From NCBI RefSeq assembly GCF_006716815.1, contig NZ_VFPS01000004.1, positions 62,001 to 126,000 on the forward strand: a stretch of DNA of 64,000 nucleotides, read 5' to 3'. This document shows positions 24,360 through 33,129 of this stretch, piece after piece. The translations under genes were made by a program, and so were the position numbers. Origin of the DNA: Microbacterium lacticum (GTDB lineage Bacteria; Actinomycetota; Actinomycetes; Actinomycetales; Microbacteriaceae). Under the pieces are notes generated by a model. The model ran no database searches and had not been told where the DNA came from. It worked only from the letters and a program-made list of their open reading frames with translations. Within the stretch, counting starts at the first letter, position 1; every line of letters starts with the position of its first letter.

Positions 24360-25214
24360 GTGCAACGCATCGTGACCGCCGAACTCGACCTGGAACTGGG
24401 TGCCTCCGTCGACCTCATCTTTCAGATCGCGGCGGCCCAGCCGGCACCCGTTCTGCGTGAGGAACTGACCTTCAGTCAGGGCGATCGCGTGTACACGCCG
24501 ACCGAGATCATCGACCAGTCCGGCAGCCGCCTGCACCGGCTGCAGGGCGATGCGGGACGCCTCGAGGTGCGCTACGAGGCGCTCATCGACGGGCACGTCG
24601 CGCAGCGCTCCACGAGCGATCTCGAAGCCATCACCTACCTGCGCCCGAGCCGGTACTGCCAGTCCGACGAGGTCTTCTCGCAGGCGCGGCGCCAGTTCCG
24701 CGGGCTGCAGGGGTTCGACCTCATCGCCGCGGTCAGTGAGTTCGTGGCATCCTCGACGACGTACACCCCCGGGCTCAGCCAGGGCACCGATTCGGCCGTG
24801 ACCACACTCATGACCGGGCAGGGCGTCTGCCGCGACTACGCGCACGTCGTGATCGCGCTGCTGCGCGCGATGGACATGCCCGCCCGCTACGCTGCGTGCT
24901 ACGCGCCGGGCCTGCGCCCGATGGACTTCCACGCCGTCGCCGAGGCCTACGTCGACGGCAGCTGGTACGTCATCGACGCGACGCGGCTCAGCAACCGTCG
25001 CTCGCTCGTGCGCATCGCGACGGGGCGCGACGCCGCCGACTGCGCGTTCCTCAGCTACCACGGCGGCTACGTGGGCCTTCAGCGCATGCGCGCGGACGCC
25101 CTCGTCGTGCCGGGGGATGTGGCGGATGCCGAGGCCGCCGCCGCGCAGGACGCCGCCGCCGCGGCATCCGACCCCGCCCTCGACGACTTCGCCGAGCTCG
25201 TCCAGCTCGCCTGA
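24360..25214 (+). CDS. Transglutaminase-like domain protein
   Basis: A 284-residue protein with the bacterial transglutaminase N-terminal beta region (residues 1-95) and a papain-like core. The triad is in GQGVCRDYAHV (Cys157), MDFHAVAEAYV (His191) and WYVIDATRL (Asp206). Such cytosolic proteins act as proteases or amide-bond transferases; the target is unknown. GTG 24360 gives VQRIVTAELDLELG; a GATACT box lies three bases before it. The last 35 residues are Ala/Asp-rich and likely unstructured. Confidence 0.88.
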   Translation: MQRIVTAELDLELGASVDLIFQIAAAQPAPVLREELTFSQGDRVYTPTEIIDQSGSRLHRLQGDAGRLEVRYEALIDGHVAQRSTSDLEAITYLRPSRYCQSDEVFSQARRQFRGLQGFDLIAAVSEFVASSTTYTPGLSQGTDSAVTTLMTGQGVCRDYAHVVIALLRAMDMPARYAACYAPGLRPMDFHAVAEAYVDGSWYVIDATRLSNRRSLVRIATGRDAADCAFLSYHGGYVGLQRMRADALVVPGDVADAEAAAAQDAAAAASDPALDDFAELVQLA

Positions 25215-25239
25215 CCGGCCCGCACGCGGCGCGCGCCAC

Positions 25240-25306
25240 CGAGACCGACCGTCTGGCGCGACACCGACCGCCGGGCAGTCGGTCTGGTGCCGAACGGCCG
25301 GTCTCG
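25240..25306. repeat. 67-bp four-part palindrome, GACCGAC type
   Basis: Forward half-sites CGAGACCGACC (positions 1-11) and CGACACCGACC (20-30) face CAGTCGGTCTG and GGCCGGTCTCG (37-47, 57-67). Total length and part spacing equal those of the GAGAAACC-type copies, and the outer CGAGA/TCTCG is shared, but the half-site is different. It lies between the transglutaminase-like gene and argS. Confidence 0.8.
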
Positions 25307-25338
25307 ACGCACGGGGCGGGCGCTCAGCGCCGCGCCCG

Positions 25339-25344
25339 TAGACT
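25339..25344 (+). promoter_or_regulatory. -10-like box TAGACT before argS
   Basis: Nine bases separate it from the ATG at 25354. No purine-rich ribosome site lies between. Confidence 0.45.
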
Positions 25345-25353
25345 TGACGGGCT

Positions 25354-27030
25354 ATGAATCCTGATGCCCTCGCCGAAGCCCTCCTCGCCGTCATCGCCCC
25401 GCTCGCCGAGGCCCGACGCGAGGGGTCGAGCGCCGGGCTGACCGCCGCCGACTTCCCGCTCGAGCGCCCCCGCAACCGCGACCACGGCGACTGGGCATCG
25501 AACGCCGCGCTGAAGCTCGGCAAGGCGGTCGGCGCGAACCCGCGCGAGTTCGCGCAGGAGATCGCCGACGCGCTCGCCGCCACCGACGGCGTCGCGTCGG
25601 TCGAGGTCGCAGGCCCCGGGTTCATCAACATCCGGTTGGATGCCGCCGCCGCGGGCGCCCTCGCGAAGACGATCGTCGAGGCGGGCGCCGCATACGGCAC
25701 GAACGACAGCCGCAGCGACGAGATCATCAACCTCGAGTTCGTCTCCGCGAACCCCACCGGGCCCATCCACCTCGGCGGCACCCGCTGGGCCGCCGTCGGC
25801 GACGCGCTCGCCCGCATCCTGCAGAGCCAGGGGGCCCAGGTCACCCGCGAGTACTACTTCAACGACCACGGGGCGCAGATCGACCGCTTCGCGCGCAGCC
25901 TCGTCGCCGCGCACCAGGGCGACCCGACCCCCGAGGACGGCTACGGCGGCGGCTACATCGACGACATCGCGCGTCGCGTCGCGCTCGCCTACACCGACGG
26001 CGGCGCGAACGACATCGACGCGCTCGAGCCGGCGGCCAAGCAGGAGGCGTTCCGCGAGCTCGGCGTCGGCTTCATGTTCGCCGAGATCAAGCAGTCGCTG
26101 CACGAGTTCGGCGTCGACTTCGACGTCTACTTCCACGAGAACGACCTGCACATCTCCGGCGCCGTCGACCGTGCGATCGCGCGGCTGCGCGAGCTCGGCC
26201 ACATCTTCGAGGCCGACGGCGCGACGTGGCTGCGCTCGACCGACTTCGGCGACGACAAGGACCGCGTCGTCATCAAGAGCGACGGCAACGCCGCCTACAT
26301 CTCCGGCGACCTCGCCTACTACCTCGACAAGCGCGAGCGCGGCTTCAACCGCTGCATCATCATGCTCGGCGCCGACCACCACGGCTACGTGCAGCGCCTC
26401 ATGGCGATGACGGCCGCCTTCGGCGACGAGCCGTACGTCAACCTGCAGATCCTCATCGGCCAGATGGTGAACCTCGTCAAGGACGGCACGCCGCTGCGCA
26501 TGTCCAAGCGCGCCGGCACGATCGTCACGATGGAGGACCTCGTGGAGATCGTCGGTGTGGATGCCGCGCGCTACGCCCTCACGCGCTCGTCGGCCGACTC
26601 GAACCTCGACATCGACCTCGACGTGCTGCAGAAGCGCACGAACGACAACCCCGTCTTCTACGTGCAGTACGCGCACGCGCGCACCCACAACGTCGCCCGG
26701 AACGCCGCCGCGTCGGGCGTCGACCGGAGCGCGTTCGCGCCCGAGCTGCTCACCCACGAGACCGAGTCGGCGCTCCTCGGCGCGCTGCAGGAGTTCCCGC
26801 GCATCGTCGCCTTCGCCGCCGAGACCCGCGAGCCGCACCGCGTCGCCCGCTACCTCGAAGAGCTCGCCGGGCTCTACCACAAGTGGTACGACAACTGCCG
26901 GGTCATCCCGCTCGGCGACGCGCCCGTCGAAGACGTGCACCGCACCCGGCTGTGGCTGAACGACGCCACCGGCCAGGTGCTGCGCAACGGCCTCCACCTC
27001 CTCGGTGTGAGCGCCCCCGAGCGCATGTGA
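25354..27030 (+). CDS. argS: Arginyl-tRNA synthetase
   Basis: A 558-residue class I synthetase that charges tRNA-Arg. The N-terminal Arg-tRNA recognition domain is residues 1-95, the HIGH-type motif is [12 protein letters not shown] (residues 131-142), and the KMSKS-type loop is [15 protein letters not shown]. The C-terminal DALR anticodon domain has [16 protein letters not shown] and [11 protein letters not shown]. Length and motifs are complete. The gene is close to the tRNA-Arg gene by chance or selection. A DUF2993 gene follows 42 bases later. Confidence 0.96.
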   Translation: MNPDALAEALLAVIAPLAEARREGSSAGLTAADFPLERPRNRDHGDWASNAALKLGKAVGANPREFAQEIADALAATDGVASVEVAGPGFINIRLDAAAAGALAKTIVEAGAAYGTNDSRSDEIINLEFVSANPTGPIHLGGTRWAAVGDALARILQSQGAQVTREYYFNDHGAQIDRFARSLVAAHQGDPTPEDGYGGGYIDDIARRVALAYTDGGANDIDALEPAAKQEAFRELGVGFMFAEIKQSLHEFGVDFDVYFHENDLHISGAVDRAIARLRELGHIFEADGATWLRSTDFGDDKDRVVIKSDGNAAYISGDLAYYLDKRERGFNRCIIMLGADHHGYVQRLMAMTAAFGDEPYVNLQILIGQMVNLVKDGTPLRMSKRAGTIVTMEDLVEIVGVDAARYALTRSSADSNLDIDLDVLQKRTNDNPVFYVQYAHARTHNVARNAAASGVDRSAFAPELLTHETESALLGALQEFPRIVAFAAETREPHRVARYLEELAGLYHKWYDNCRVIPLGDAPVEDVHRTRLWLNDATGQVLRNGLHLLGVSAPERM

Positions 27031-27072
27031 CGGACCGCGCCTGACCGAGCATCCCGCGACCGAGAATCGACC

Positions 27073-27912
27073 ATGAGCGCCGACGAGCACCCGACCCAGC
27101 CGCTTCCCGATCCGAGTGCGCGCTGGGTGCTGCAGACGGATGCCCCGGCGTCCGCGCCGCGCCGGACGCGTCGCTGGCCCTGGCTCGTCGCGGTGCTCGT
27201 CGTCGTGGTCCTCGCCGTCGCCGCCTGGTTCGCGGGGGAGTACATCGCACGCGGCATCGTCGAGCGCACGATCCGCGAGCAGATCACCCAGAACCTCGAC
27301 ATCCCGGTCGATCACCCGATCGACATCCAGATCCCCGGTCCGATCCTCCCGCAGCTGATCGTGGGGAGCATCGGCGACCTGACGATCTCGTCGGAGGATG
27401 TGCCCCTCGACGGCGTCACTGCCGACATCAGCGTCAACGCGCAGGACGTCAACATCCACGGCGGCGACTGGAGCGGCGGATACGCGACGGTCTCGCTCGA
27501 CGAGACTCAGCTGCGCGCCCTGCTCGCGGGCATCGACGGCTTCCCGGCGGAGAGCGTGTCGATCGACGCCCCCGACGTCCGCGCCGAGTTCACCCTGCAG
27601 CTGTTCGGGTTCGATGTGCCGATCGGCGTCGCGCTCACCCCGAGCGCGGCGGGCGGCGACATCGAGCTCACGCCCGCCAGCCTGCGTCTCGGCGACTCCG
27701 AGGTGAGTGCGCAGTCGCTCCGCGACCAGTTCGGCTCGGTGGCCGACGCGGCGCTGCGCACGTGGGACATCTGCATCGCCGACCGCTTGCCGCGCGCCGT
27801 CGAACTCACCGGTGTCGAGGTGAACCGCGACCGGGTCGTCGCCGACTTCGAGATCTCGAGCGCGATCGTGAACGACCCGGAGGCGCAGCAGAAGGGCTCG
27901 TGCGCCGACTGA
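27073..27912 (+). CDS. DUF2993 (LmeA-type) membrane-anchored protein
   Basis: A 279-residue protein. After a 30-residue cytosolic start with basic RRTRRWPW there is one membrane helix (LVAVLVVVVLAVAAWFAG). The outside part is the DUF2993 fold: ERTIREQI, IQIPGPILPQLIVGSIGDLTI and later VDLTGV-like strands. In mycobacteria the family member LmeA binds phospholipid and supports lipomannan synthesis; a lipid-binding role in the envelope is likely here. It ends DPEAQQKGSCAD. A palindrome follows the stop. Confidence 0.85.
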   Translation: MSADEHPTQPLPDPSARWVLQTDAPASAPRRTRRWPWLVAVLVVVVLAVAAWFAGEYIARGIVERTIREQITQNLDIPVDHPIDIQIPGPILPQLIVGSIGDLTISSEDVPLDGVTADISVNAQDVNIHGGDWSGGYATVSLDETQLRALLAGIDGFPAESVSIDAPDVRAEFTLQLFGFDVPIGVALTPSAAGGDIELTPASLRLGDSEVSAQSLRDQFGSVADAALRTWDICIADRLPRAVELTGVEVNRDRVVADFEISSAIVNDPEAQQKGSCAD

Positions 27913-27926
27913 GCCCTGCCGGCGCA

Positions 27927-27963
27927 GAAATGCACACCGCACCCGGCGCCGAGCGTGCATTTC
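27927..27963. terminator. Hairpin after the DUF2993 gene
   Basis: GAAATGCAC (27927-27935) pairs with GTGCATTTC (27955-27963) around a GC-rich 19-base centre that can itself fold. It lies 15 bases after the stop. There is no clear T-tract, so it may act as a terminator or be one more palindromic repeat. Confidence 0.5.
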
Positions 27964-28038
27964 GCCCCTCCCGCGCACGCCTCGTTGGGCGGTCTTCCCG
28001 GCGGCTTTCCATACGGTGGGCGGCATGCGGGGGTGCCC

Positions 28039-28044
28039 TAGACT
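28039..28044 (+). promoter_or_regulatory. -10-like box TAGACT upstream of lysA
   Basis: It would give a leader of roughly 65 bases before the GTG at 28118. No riboswitch-like fold was recognised in the leader. Confidence 0.4.
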
Positions 28045-28117
28045 TGTCGCACATCTGACGGGCACGTGGCGCGCAAGCGCCCGCCCGTGGCCTTCACCCC
28101 GATTGGTTCCCCTCCGC

Positions 28118-29572
28118 GTGTCCGCCCCTTCCGACAGTCCGCTCGTGCCGGATTGGCTCATCGTGCCCGATGACGCGAACGCCCTCGCTCCGCACGTGTG
28201 GCCGGATGCCGCGCACCGCGACGACAGCGGAGAGCTGGTCCTCGGCGGGGTCGCCGCGAGCGACCTCCGCGCCCGGTTCGGCACGCCGCTGTACGTGCTC
28301 GACGAGGGCGAGGTGCGCTCCCGCGCCCGGCGTACTCGCGCGGCCCTCGACGAGGCCGCCGCCCAGCACGGCACGACGGCGCAGGTGTACTACGCGGGCA
28401 AGGCTTTCCTGTCCACCGAGGTCGTGCGGTGGGTGGTCGCCGAGGGGCTGTCCGTCGACGTCGCGACCGGGGGAGAGCTCGCCGTCGCCCTCGCCGGCGG
28501 CGCCGACCCCGCGCGCATCGGCTTCCACGGCAACAACAAGTCGGTCGCCGAGATCGCCCGCGCGATCGAGGTCGGCGTCGGCTCGATCGTCATCGACAGC
28601 GACATCGAGGTCGAGCGGGTCGCCGCTGAGGCGGCACGCCGCGGCATCCGCCAGTCGGTGCGCCTGCGCGTCAACAGCGGCGTGCACGCCGAGACCCACG
28701 ACTTCCTCGCGACGGCCCACGAAGACCAGAAGTTCGGCACCGCGCTCGCCCGCGCCGAGGAGGTCGTGGCGCGCATCCGCGAGCTGCCGAGCCTCGACTT
28801 CGGCGGCCTGCACTGCCACATCGGCTCGCAGATCTTCGGCGTCGACGGCTTCCGCGAGTCGGCCGCCCGCCTCCTCGACGTGCATGAGCGGCTGCTCGCG
28901 GGCGGCCCGGTCCCGGTGCTGAACCTCGGCGGCGGCTTCGGTATCGCCTACACCTCCGCCGACACGCCGACCCCGATCGAAGAGCTCTCCGGCGCCATCG
29001 TCGCCTCGGTCGCCGCCGAGTGCGCGCGCCGCGGCATCCCGGTGCCCGCCCTCGCGTTCGAGCCCGGCCGCGCGATCGTCGGCACCGCCGGGGTCACCCT
29101 CTACGAGGTCGGCACCACGAAGCCCGTGCAGGTCAGCGACGCGCTCACCCGCCTGTACGTGAGCGTCGACGGCGGCATGAGTGACAACGCGCGCACGGCC
29201 CTCTACGGCGCGCAGTACTCCGCCCGCCTCGCCTCGCGCTCCTCGGACGCCGCGCCCGCGCTCGTGCGGGTGGTCGGGCGGCACTGCGAATCGGGCGACA
29301 TCATCGTCGACGCGGAATACCTCCCGGGCGACGTCGCCCCCGGCGACCTGCTGGCCGTCCCCGCCACGGGGGCGTACTGCTTCTCGCTGTCGAGCAACTA
29401 CAACTACGTGCCGCGCCCGCCGGTCGTGGCCGTCACGGGCGGCGAGGCACGCCTGATCGTGCGCGGCGAGAGCATCGACGATCTGCTCGCCCGCGACATG
29501 GGCGTGATCGACGCTGCCCGCGTCACCGCGGACGGGGCCGCCGCCGCTCCGGCTCGAAAGGAGACCGCATGA
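28118..29572 (+). CDS. lysA: Diaminopimelate decarboxylase
   Basis: A 484-residue PLP enzyme making L-lysine from meso-diaminopimelate. PLP Lys95 is in VYYAGKAFLS, GGGFGIAY binds the phosphate, FEPGRAIVG is the usual GEPGR-type loop, and GRHCESGDI supplies the active-site Cys of the partner subunit. The GTG at 28118 is chosen because upstream in-frame codons are in the apparent leader. The stop overlaps the hom start as ATGA. It opens the lysA-hom-thrC-thrB operon, which links lysine and threonine branches. Confidence 0.95.
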   Translation: MSAPSDSPLVPDWLIVPDDANALAPHVWPDAAHRDDSGELVLGGVAASDLRARFGTPLYVLDEGEVRSRARRTRAALDEAAAQHGTTAQVYYAGKAFLSTEVVRWVVAEGLSVDVATGGELAVALAGGADPARIGFHGNNKSVAEIARAIEVGVGSIVIDSDIEVERVAAEAARRGIRQSVRLRVNSGVHAETHDFLATAHEDQKFGTALARAEEVVARIRELPSLDFGGLHCHIGSQIFGVDGFRESAARLLDVHERLLAGGPVPVLNLGGGFGIAYTSADTPTPIEELSGAIVASVAAECARRGIPVPALAFEPGRAIVGTAGVTLYEVGTTKPVQVSDALTRLYVSVDGGMSDNARTALYGAQYSARLASRSSDAAPALVRVVGRHCESGDIIVDAEYLPGDVAPGDLLAVPATGAYCFSLSSNYNYVPRPPVVAVTGGEARLIVRGESIDDLLARDMGVIDAARVTADGAAAAPARKETA

Positions 29573-30894
29573 CCGACGACCGTCGCCTCCGCGTCGCCCT
29601 GCTGGGCGCCGGCTCCGTGGGATCGCAGGTCGCCGCCCTGCTGCTCACGCACCAGGACGAGCTGGCCGACCGCGCCGGTGTCGCCCTCGACCTCGTCGGC
29701 ATCGCCGTGCGCGACGTCGACGCGCCGCGCGACGCCGACCTGCCGCGCGAGCTCTTCACGACGGATGCCGAGGGGCTCATCGTCGGCGCCGACATCGTCA
29801 TCGAGCTGATGGGTGGCATCGAGCCGGCGCGCGAGTACATCGCCCTCGCCCTCAACTCCGGGGCCGACGTCGTCACGGGCAACAAGGCGCTCGTGGCGAC
29901 CCACGGCTCCGAGCTCTTCGACGTCGCCGACCAGGTCGGCGCGACCGTGTCGTACGAGGCGGCCGTCGCCGGCGCGATCCCGATCATCCGGCCGCTGCGC
30001 GATTCGCTCGCCGGCGACCGCGTGCAGCGGATAATGGGCATCGTCAACGGCACCACCAACTACATCCTCGACCGCATGGATCGCGAGGGCAGCGACTTCG
30101 ACGTCGTCCTCGCCGACGCGCAGCGCCTCGGGTACGCCGAGGCCGACCCGACCGGCGACGTCGAGGGCTTCGACGCGGCGCAGAAGGCCGCGATCCTGGC
30201 ATCCCTCGCCTTCCACACAGCGGTGCCGGTCGACGCCGTGCACCGCGAGGGCATCACCGCGATCGACAAGACGGTGATGGATGCCGCGCGCGGCGCCGGT
30301 TACGTCATCAAGCTCCTCGCCGTGTGCGAGCGACTGGAGGGCGCCGCGGAGTCGCCGACCGGTGAGGCGATCTCGGTGCGGGTCGCGCCGGCGCTCGTGC
30401 CGCGCGATCACCCGCTCGCCTCGGTGCACGGGGCGAACAACGCCGTCTTCGTGCAGGCCGAGGCCGCCGGGAACCTCATGTTCTACGGTGCCGGCGCGGG
30501 CGGCGTGCAGACGGCGTCGGCCGTGCTCGGCGACGTGGTCTCGGCCGCGCGCCGGCACATCGCGGGCGGCGTCGGGGTGGGCGAGTCGACGCGGGCGAAC
30601 CTGCCGGTGCTGCCGATCGGCCGCGTCACGACCCGCTACCAGATCACCCTCGACGTCTCGGACGAGCCCGGCGTGCTGTCGACCGTCGCGGGCATCCTCG
30701 CCGAGGGGCGCGTGTCCATCGCGACCGCTCTGCAGACGGTGATCACGGAAGCAAACGGCGAGTCGGGCACCGCCCGCCTCGTCATCGGAACCCACCGGGC
30801 GCTCGAGCAGGATCTCAGCGACACGGTCGACCGACTCGCCGCCAGCGGCGTGGTCGACCGCATCGTGTCGGTGCTGCGCGTCGAAGGTGACTGA
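29569..30894 (+). CDS. hom: Homoserine dehydrogenase
   Basis: A 441-residue enzyme that reduces aspartate semialdehyde to homoserine. The NAD(P) loop LLGAGSVGSQV is at residues 10-20; VTGNKALVATHG and GIVNGTTNYILDRM are core motifs; YAEADPTGDVEGFDAAQKA holds the catalytic region. The C-terminal ACT domain (ITLDVSDEPGVLSTVAGIL) usually gives threonine feedback control. A GAAAGGAGA ribosome site lies upstream of ATG 29569, which overlaps the lysA stop. Confidence 0.96.
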   Translation: MTDDRRLRVALLGAGSVGSQVAALLLTHQDELADRAGVALDLVGIAVRDVDAPRDADLPRELFTTDAEGLIVGADIVIELMGGIEPAREYIALALNSGADVVTGNKALVATHGSELFDVADQVGATVSYEAAVAGAIPIIRPLRDSLAGDRVQRIMGIVNGTTNYILDRMDREGSDFDVVLADAQRLGYAEADPTGDVEGFDAAQKAAILASLAFHTAVPVDAVHREGITAIDKTVMDAARGAGYVIKLLAVCERLEGAAESPTGEAISVRVAPALVPRDHPLASVHGANNAVFVQAEAAGNLMFYGAGAGGVQTASAVLGDVVSAARRHIAGGVGVGESTRANLPVLPIGRVTTRYQITLDVSDEPGVLSTVAGILAEGRVSIATALQTVITEANGESGTARLVIGTHRALEQDLSDTVDRLAASGVVDRIVSVLRVEGD

Positions 30895-30936
30895 GTAGGC
30901 GAATGAGACCGGCCCCGCCGGCAGAAGGAGACTGAC

Positions 30937-32007
30937 ATGGCACATGTCTGGCAGGGAGTCCTGCGCGAGTACGCCGACCGGCTCGGCGTCACCGAGACCT
31001 CGACCGTCGTCACGCTCGGCGAGGGCGGCACGCCGCTGATCCCGGCGGCGTCGCTGTCGGCGATGACCGGCGCGAAGGTCTTCGTGAAGTTCGAGGGCAT
31101 GAACCCGACCGGATCGTTCAAGGACCGCGGCATGACGGTCGCGCTCTCCCGAGCCGTCGAGCACGGCGCCCAGGCGGTCATCTGCGCCTCCACCGGCAAC
31201 ACGTCGGCCTCGGCCGCCGCCTATGCGGCGCACGCCGGCATCACCGCCGCCGTGCTCGTGCCCGAGGGGAAGATCGCGATGGGGAAGCTCAGCCAGGCCG
31301 TCATCCACGGCGGACGGCTCATCCAGGTGCGCGGCAACTTCGACGACTGCCTCGAGATCGCCCGCGAGCTCGCCGAGGGCTACCCCGTCCACCTCGTCAA
31401 CTCGGTCAACCCCGACCGCATCGACGGCCAGAAGACGGCGGCCTACGAGATCGTGTCGCAGCTGGGCGACGCCCCCGACTTCCACTTCATCCCGGTCGGC
31501 AACGCGGGCAACTACACCGCCTACACCCGCGGCTACCGCGAAGAGGCCGAGCGCGGGGTCTCCACCCGCGTGCCGCGCATGTTCGGCTTCCAGGCCGAGG
31601 GCTCGGCGCCGCTCGTGCGCGGCGAGGTCGTGAAGAACCCCGAGACGATCGCCTCGGCCATCCGCATCGGCAACCCCGCCTCGTGGGAGCTCGCGCTCGA
31701 GGCCCGCGACGCCACCGACGGCTGGTTCGGCGCCATCGACGACGAGCGCATCCTCATCGCGCAGAAGCTGCTCGCCGACACGGTCGGCGTCTTCGTCGAG
31801 CCGGCGTCGGCGATCAGCGTGGCGGGTCTGCTCGACCGTGCCGAGGCGGGCGTCGTGCCCGCCGGCGCGACGGTCGTGCTCACCGTCACCGGACACGGCC
31901 TGAAAGACCCGCAGTGGGCGCTCCGCAACGCCGACGGCACTGAGGTGCAGCCGGTCGTGGTCGACGCCTCGACCTCCGAGGTCGCGTCGCTGCTCGACCT
32001 GGCATGA
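30937..32007 (+). CDS. thrC: Threonine synthase
   Basis: A 356-residue PLP enzyme converting O-phosphohomoserine to threonine. The PLP lysine (Lys62) is in [12 protein letters not shown], the Ser/Thr/Asn loop is [15 protein letters not shown], and the phosphate-binding glycine loop is [11 protein letters not shown]. This is the short, plant/actinobacterial group. An AGAAGGAGA ribosome site precedes the ATG. It overlaps thrB by four bases. Confidence 0.96.
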   Translation: MAHVWQGVLREYADRLGVTETSTVVTLGEGGTPLIPAASLSAMTGAKVFVKFEGMNPTGSFKDRGMTVALSRAVEHGAQAVICASTGNTSASAAAYAAHAGITAAVLVPEGKIAMGKLSQAVIHGGRLIQVRGNFDDCLEIARELAEGYPVHLVNSVNPDRIDGQKTAAYEIVSQLGDAPDFHFIPVGNAGNYTAYTRGYREEAERGVSTRVPRMFGFQAEGSAPLVRGEVVKNPETIASAIRIGNPASWELALEARDATDGWFGAIDDERILIAQKLLADTVGVFVEPASAISVAGLLDRAEAGVVPAGATVVLTVTGHGLKDPQWALRNADGTEVQPVVVDASTSEVASLLDLA

Positions 32008-32975
32008 CCGTGACCTCGGGCGACTCGAACGCGGGCGCCGCCCCGGTGCGCTCGGTCGCCGTGCGCGTGCCGGCGACGAGCGCGAACCTCGGCCCCGGCT
32101 TCGACACGCTCGGCCTCGCGCTGAGCGTCTACGACGAGCTCGTCGTCACGGCGCTGCCGGAGCCCGGCCTCGAGATCGAGGTGACCGGCGAGGGTGCGGG
32201 AGAGGTGCCGACGGATGCCTCGCACCTGGTCGTCCGGGCGATGGCCTACGCGTTCGAGGCGGTCGGGCGCGAGCTCCCCGGCATCCATCTGAGCGCGCAC
32301 AACACGATCCCGCACGGGCGCGGCATGGGTTCGTCCGGCGCCGCGGTCGTCGCCGGGCTGCTGGCGGCGAAGGGCCTGCTCGCCGGTGACGTGGAGTTCG
32401 GCCCCGACACCCTGCTGCGGCTCGCGACCGAGCTCGAAGGCCACCCCGACAACGTGGCGCCGGCGCTCTTCGGCGGCCTCACGATCGCGTGGATCGATGA
32501 GAACGGGCCGCAGCACAAGAAGCTGCTCGTGCAGCGCGGCGTCTCGCCGCTCGTGTTCGTGCCGGAGTTCACGATGTCGACCTCGGTCGCGCGCGGGCTC
32601 GCGCCCCTGCAGGTGCCCCGTGAGGACGCCGTGTTCAACGTGTCGCGCTCGGCGCTGCTGATCGCGGCGCTCACCCAGAGCCCCGAGCTGCTCATGGCCG
32701 CCACCGAGGATAAGCTGCACCAGTCGTACCGGGCGCAGGCCATGCCCGCGACCGACGCGCTCGTGCGGTCCCTCCGCGCGGAGGGCTTCGCCGCGGTCGT
32801 CTCGGGCGCGGGGCCGAGCGTGCTGGTGCTCGCCGACGGCCCGGGTCGCCGCCTCGACGCGGCGCGCGTCGCGGCATCCTCCTCGGAAACTCCGTGGGAA
32901 CCCCTCATGCTCGCCGTCGATGTCAAGGGTGGTACAGTGAGGGACCATACGGAGGGTTCCACGGTCTGGCCGTGA
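32004..32975 (+). CDS. thrB: Homoserine kinase
   Basis: A 323-residue GHMP kinase. The N-terminal [21 protein letters not shown] is diagnostic, the ATP loop is [20 protein letters not shown], and the C-terminal [12 protein letters not shown] is the third GHMP motif. It phosphorylates homoserine for ThrC. Its ATG overlaps the thrC stop (ATGA). A likely rho promoter lies within the last 45 bases, and a hairpin covers the stop codon. Confidence 0.96.
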   Translation: MTVTSGDSNAGAAPVRSVAVRVPATSANLGPGFDTLGLALSVYDELVVTALPEPGLEIEVTGEGAGEVPTDASHLVVRAMAYAFEAVGRELPGIHLSAHNTIPHGRGMGSSGAAVVAGLLAAKGLLAGDVEFGPDTLLRLATELEGHPDNVAPALFGGLTIAWIDENGPQHKKLLVQRGVSPLVFVPEFTMSTSVARGLAPLQVPREDAVFNVSRSALLIAALTQSPELLMAATEDKLHQSYRAQAMPATDALVRSLRAEGFAAVVSGAGPSVLVLADGPGRRLDAARVAASSSETPWEPLMLAVDVKGGTVRDHTEGSTVWP

Positions 32976-33129
32976 ATCTGGCCTCCGTCGCAATTCTGCG
33001 AACCCCCGCATAGTGACCCTCGCGCACGCCGCCGCCCTGATCGGGCGCTGAAGCGCACCGGGTCAGCGCCTGTCGTGGACGGCGTCTGTGCGGATCTGTC
33101 CTGTCCACACCACCCCTGAAGGAGACCTC
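32933..33129 (+). promoter_or_regulatory. Putative rho promoter and structured leader
   Basis: An extended -10 (TGGTACAGT, TACAGT at 32933-32938) lies in the 3' end of thrB. Just after it, ACGGAGG (32949-32955) pairs with CCTCCGT (32982-32988), and inside it CACGG pairs with CCGTG (32960-32964 with 32970-32974). This leaves a leader of about 185 bases before the rho GTG. It might let Rho control its own gene or end the upstream transcript; this is inference. Confidence 0.45.

Noticed and set aside
25324..28374. A 1016-codon open frame on the reverse strand across argS and DUF2993
   Set aside because: It is the complement of well-identified genes; at 70% GC the reverse frame of real genes rarely meets stops. 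Its composition (very rich in Val, Asp, Arg, Glu) is that of a shadow.
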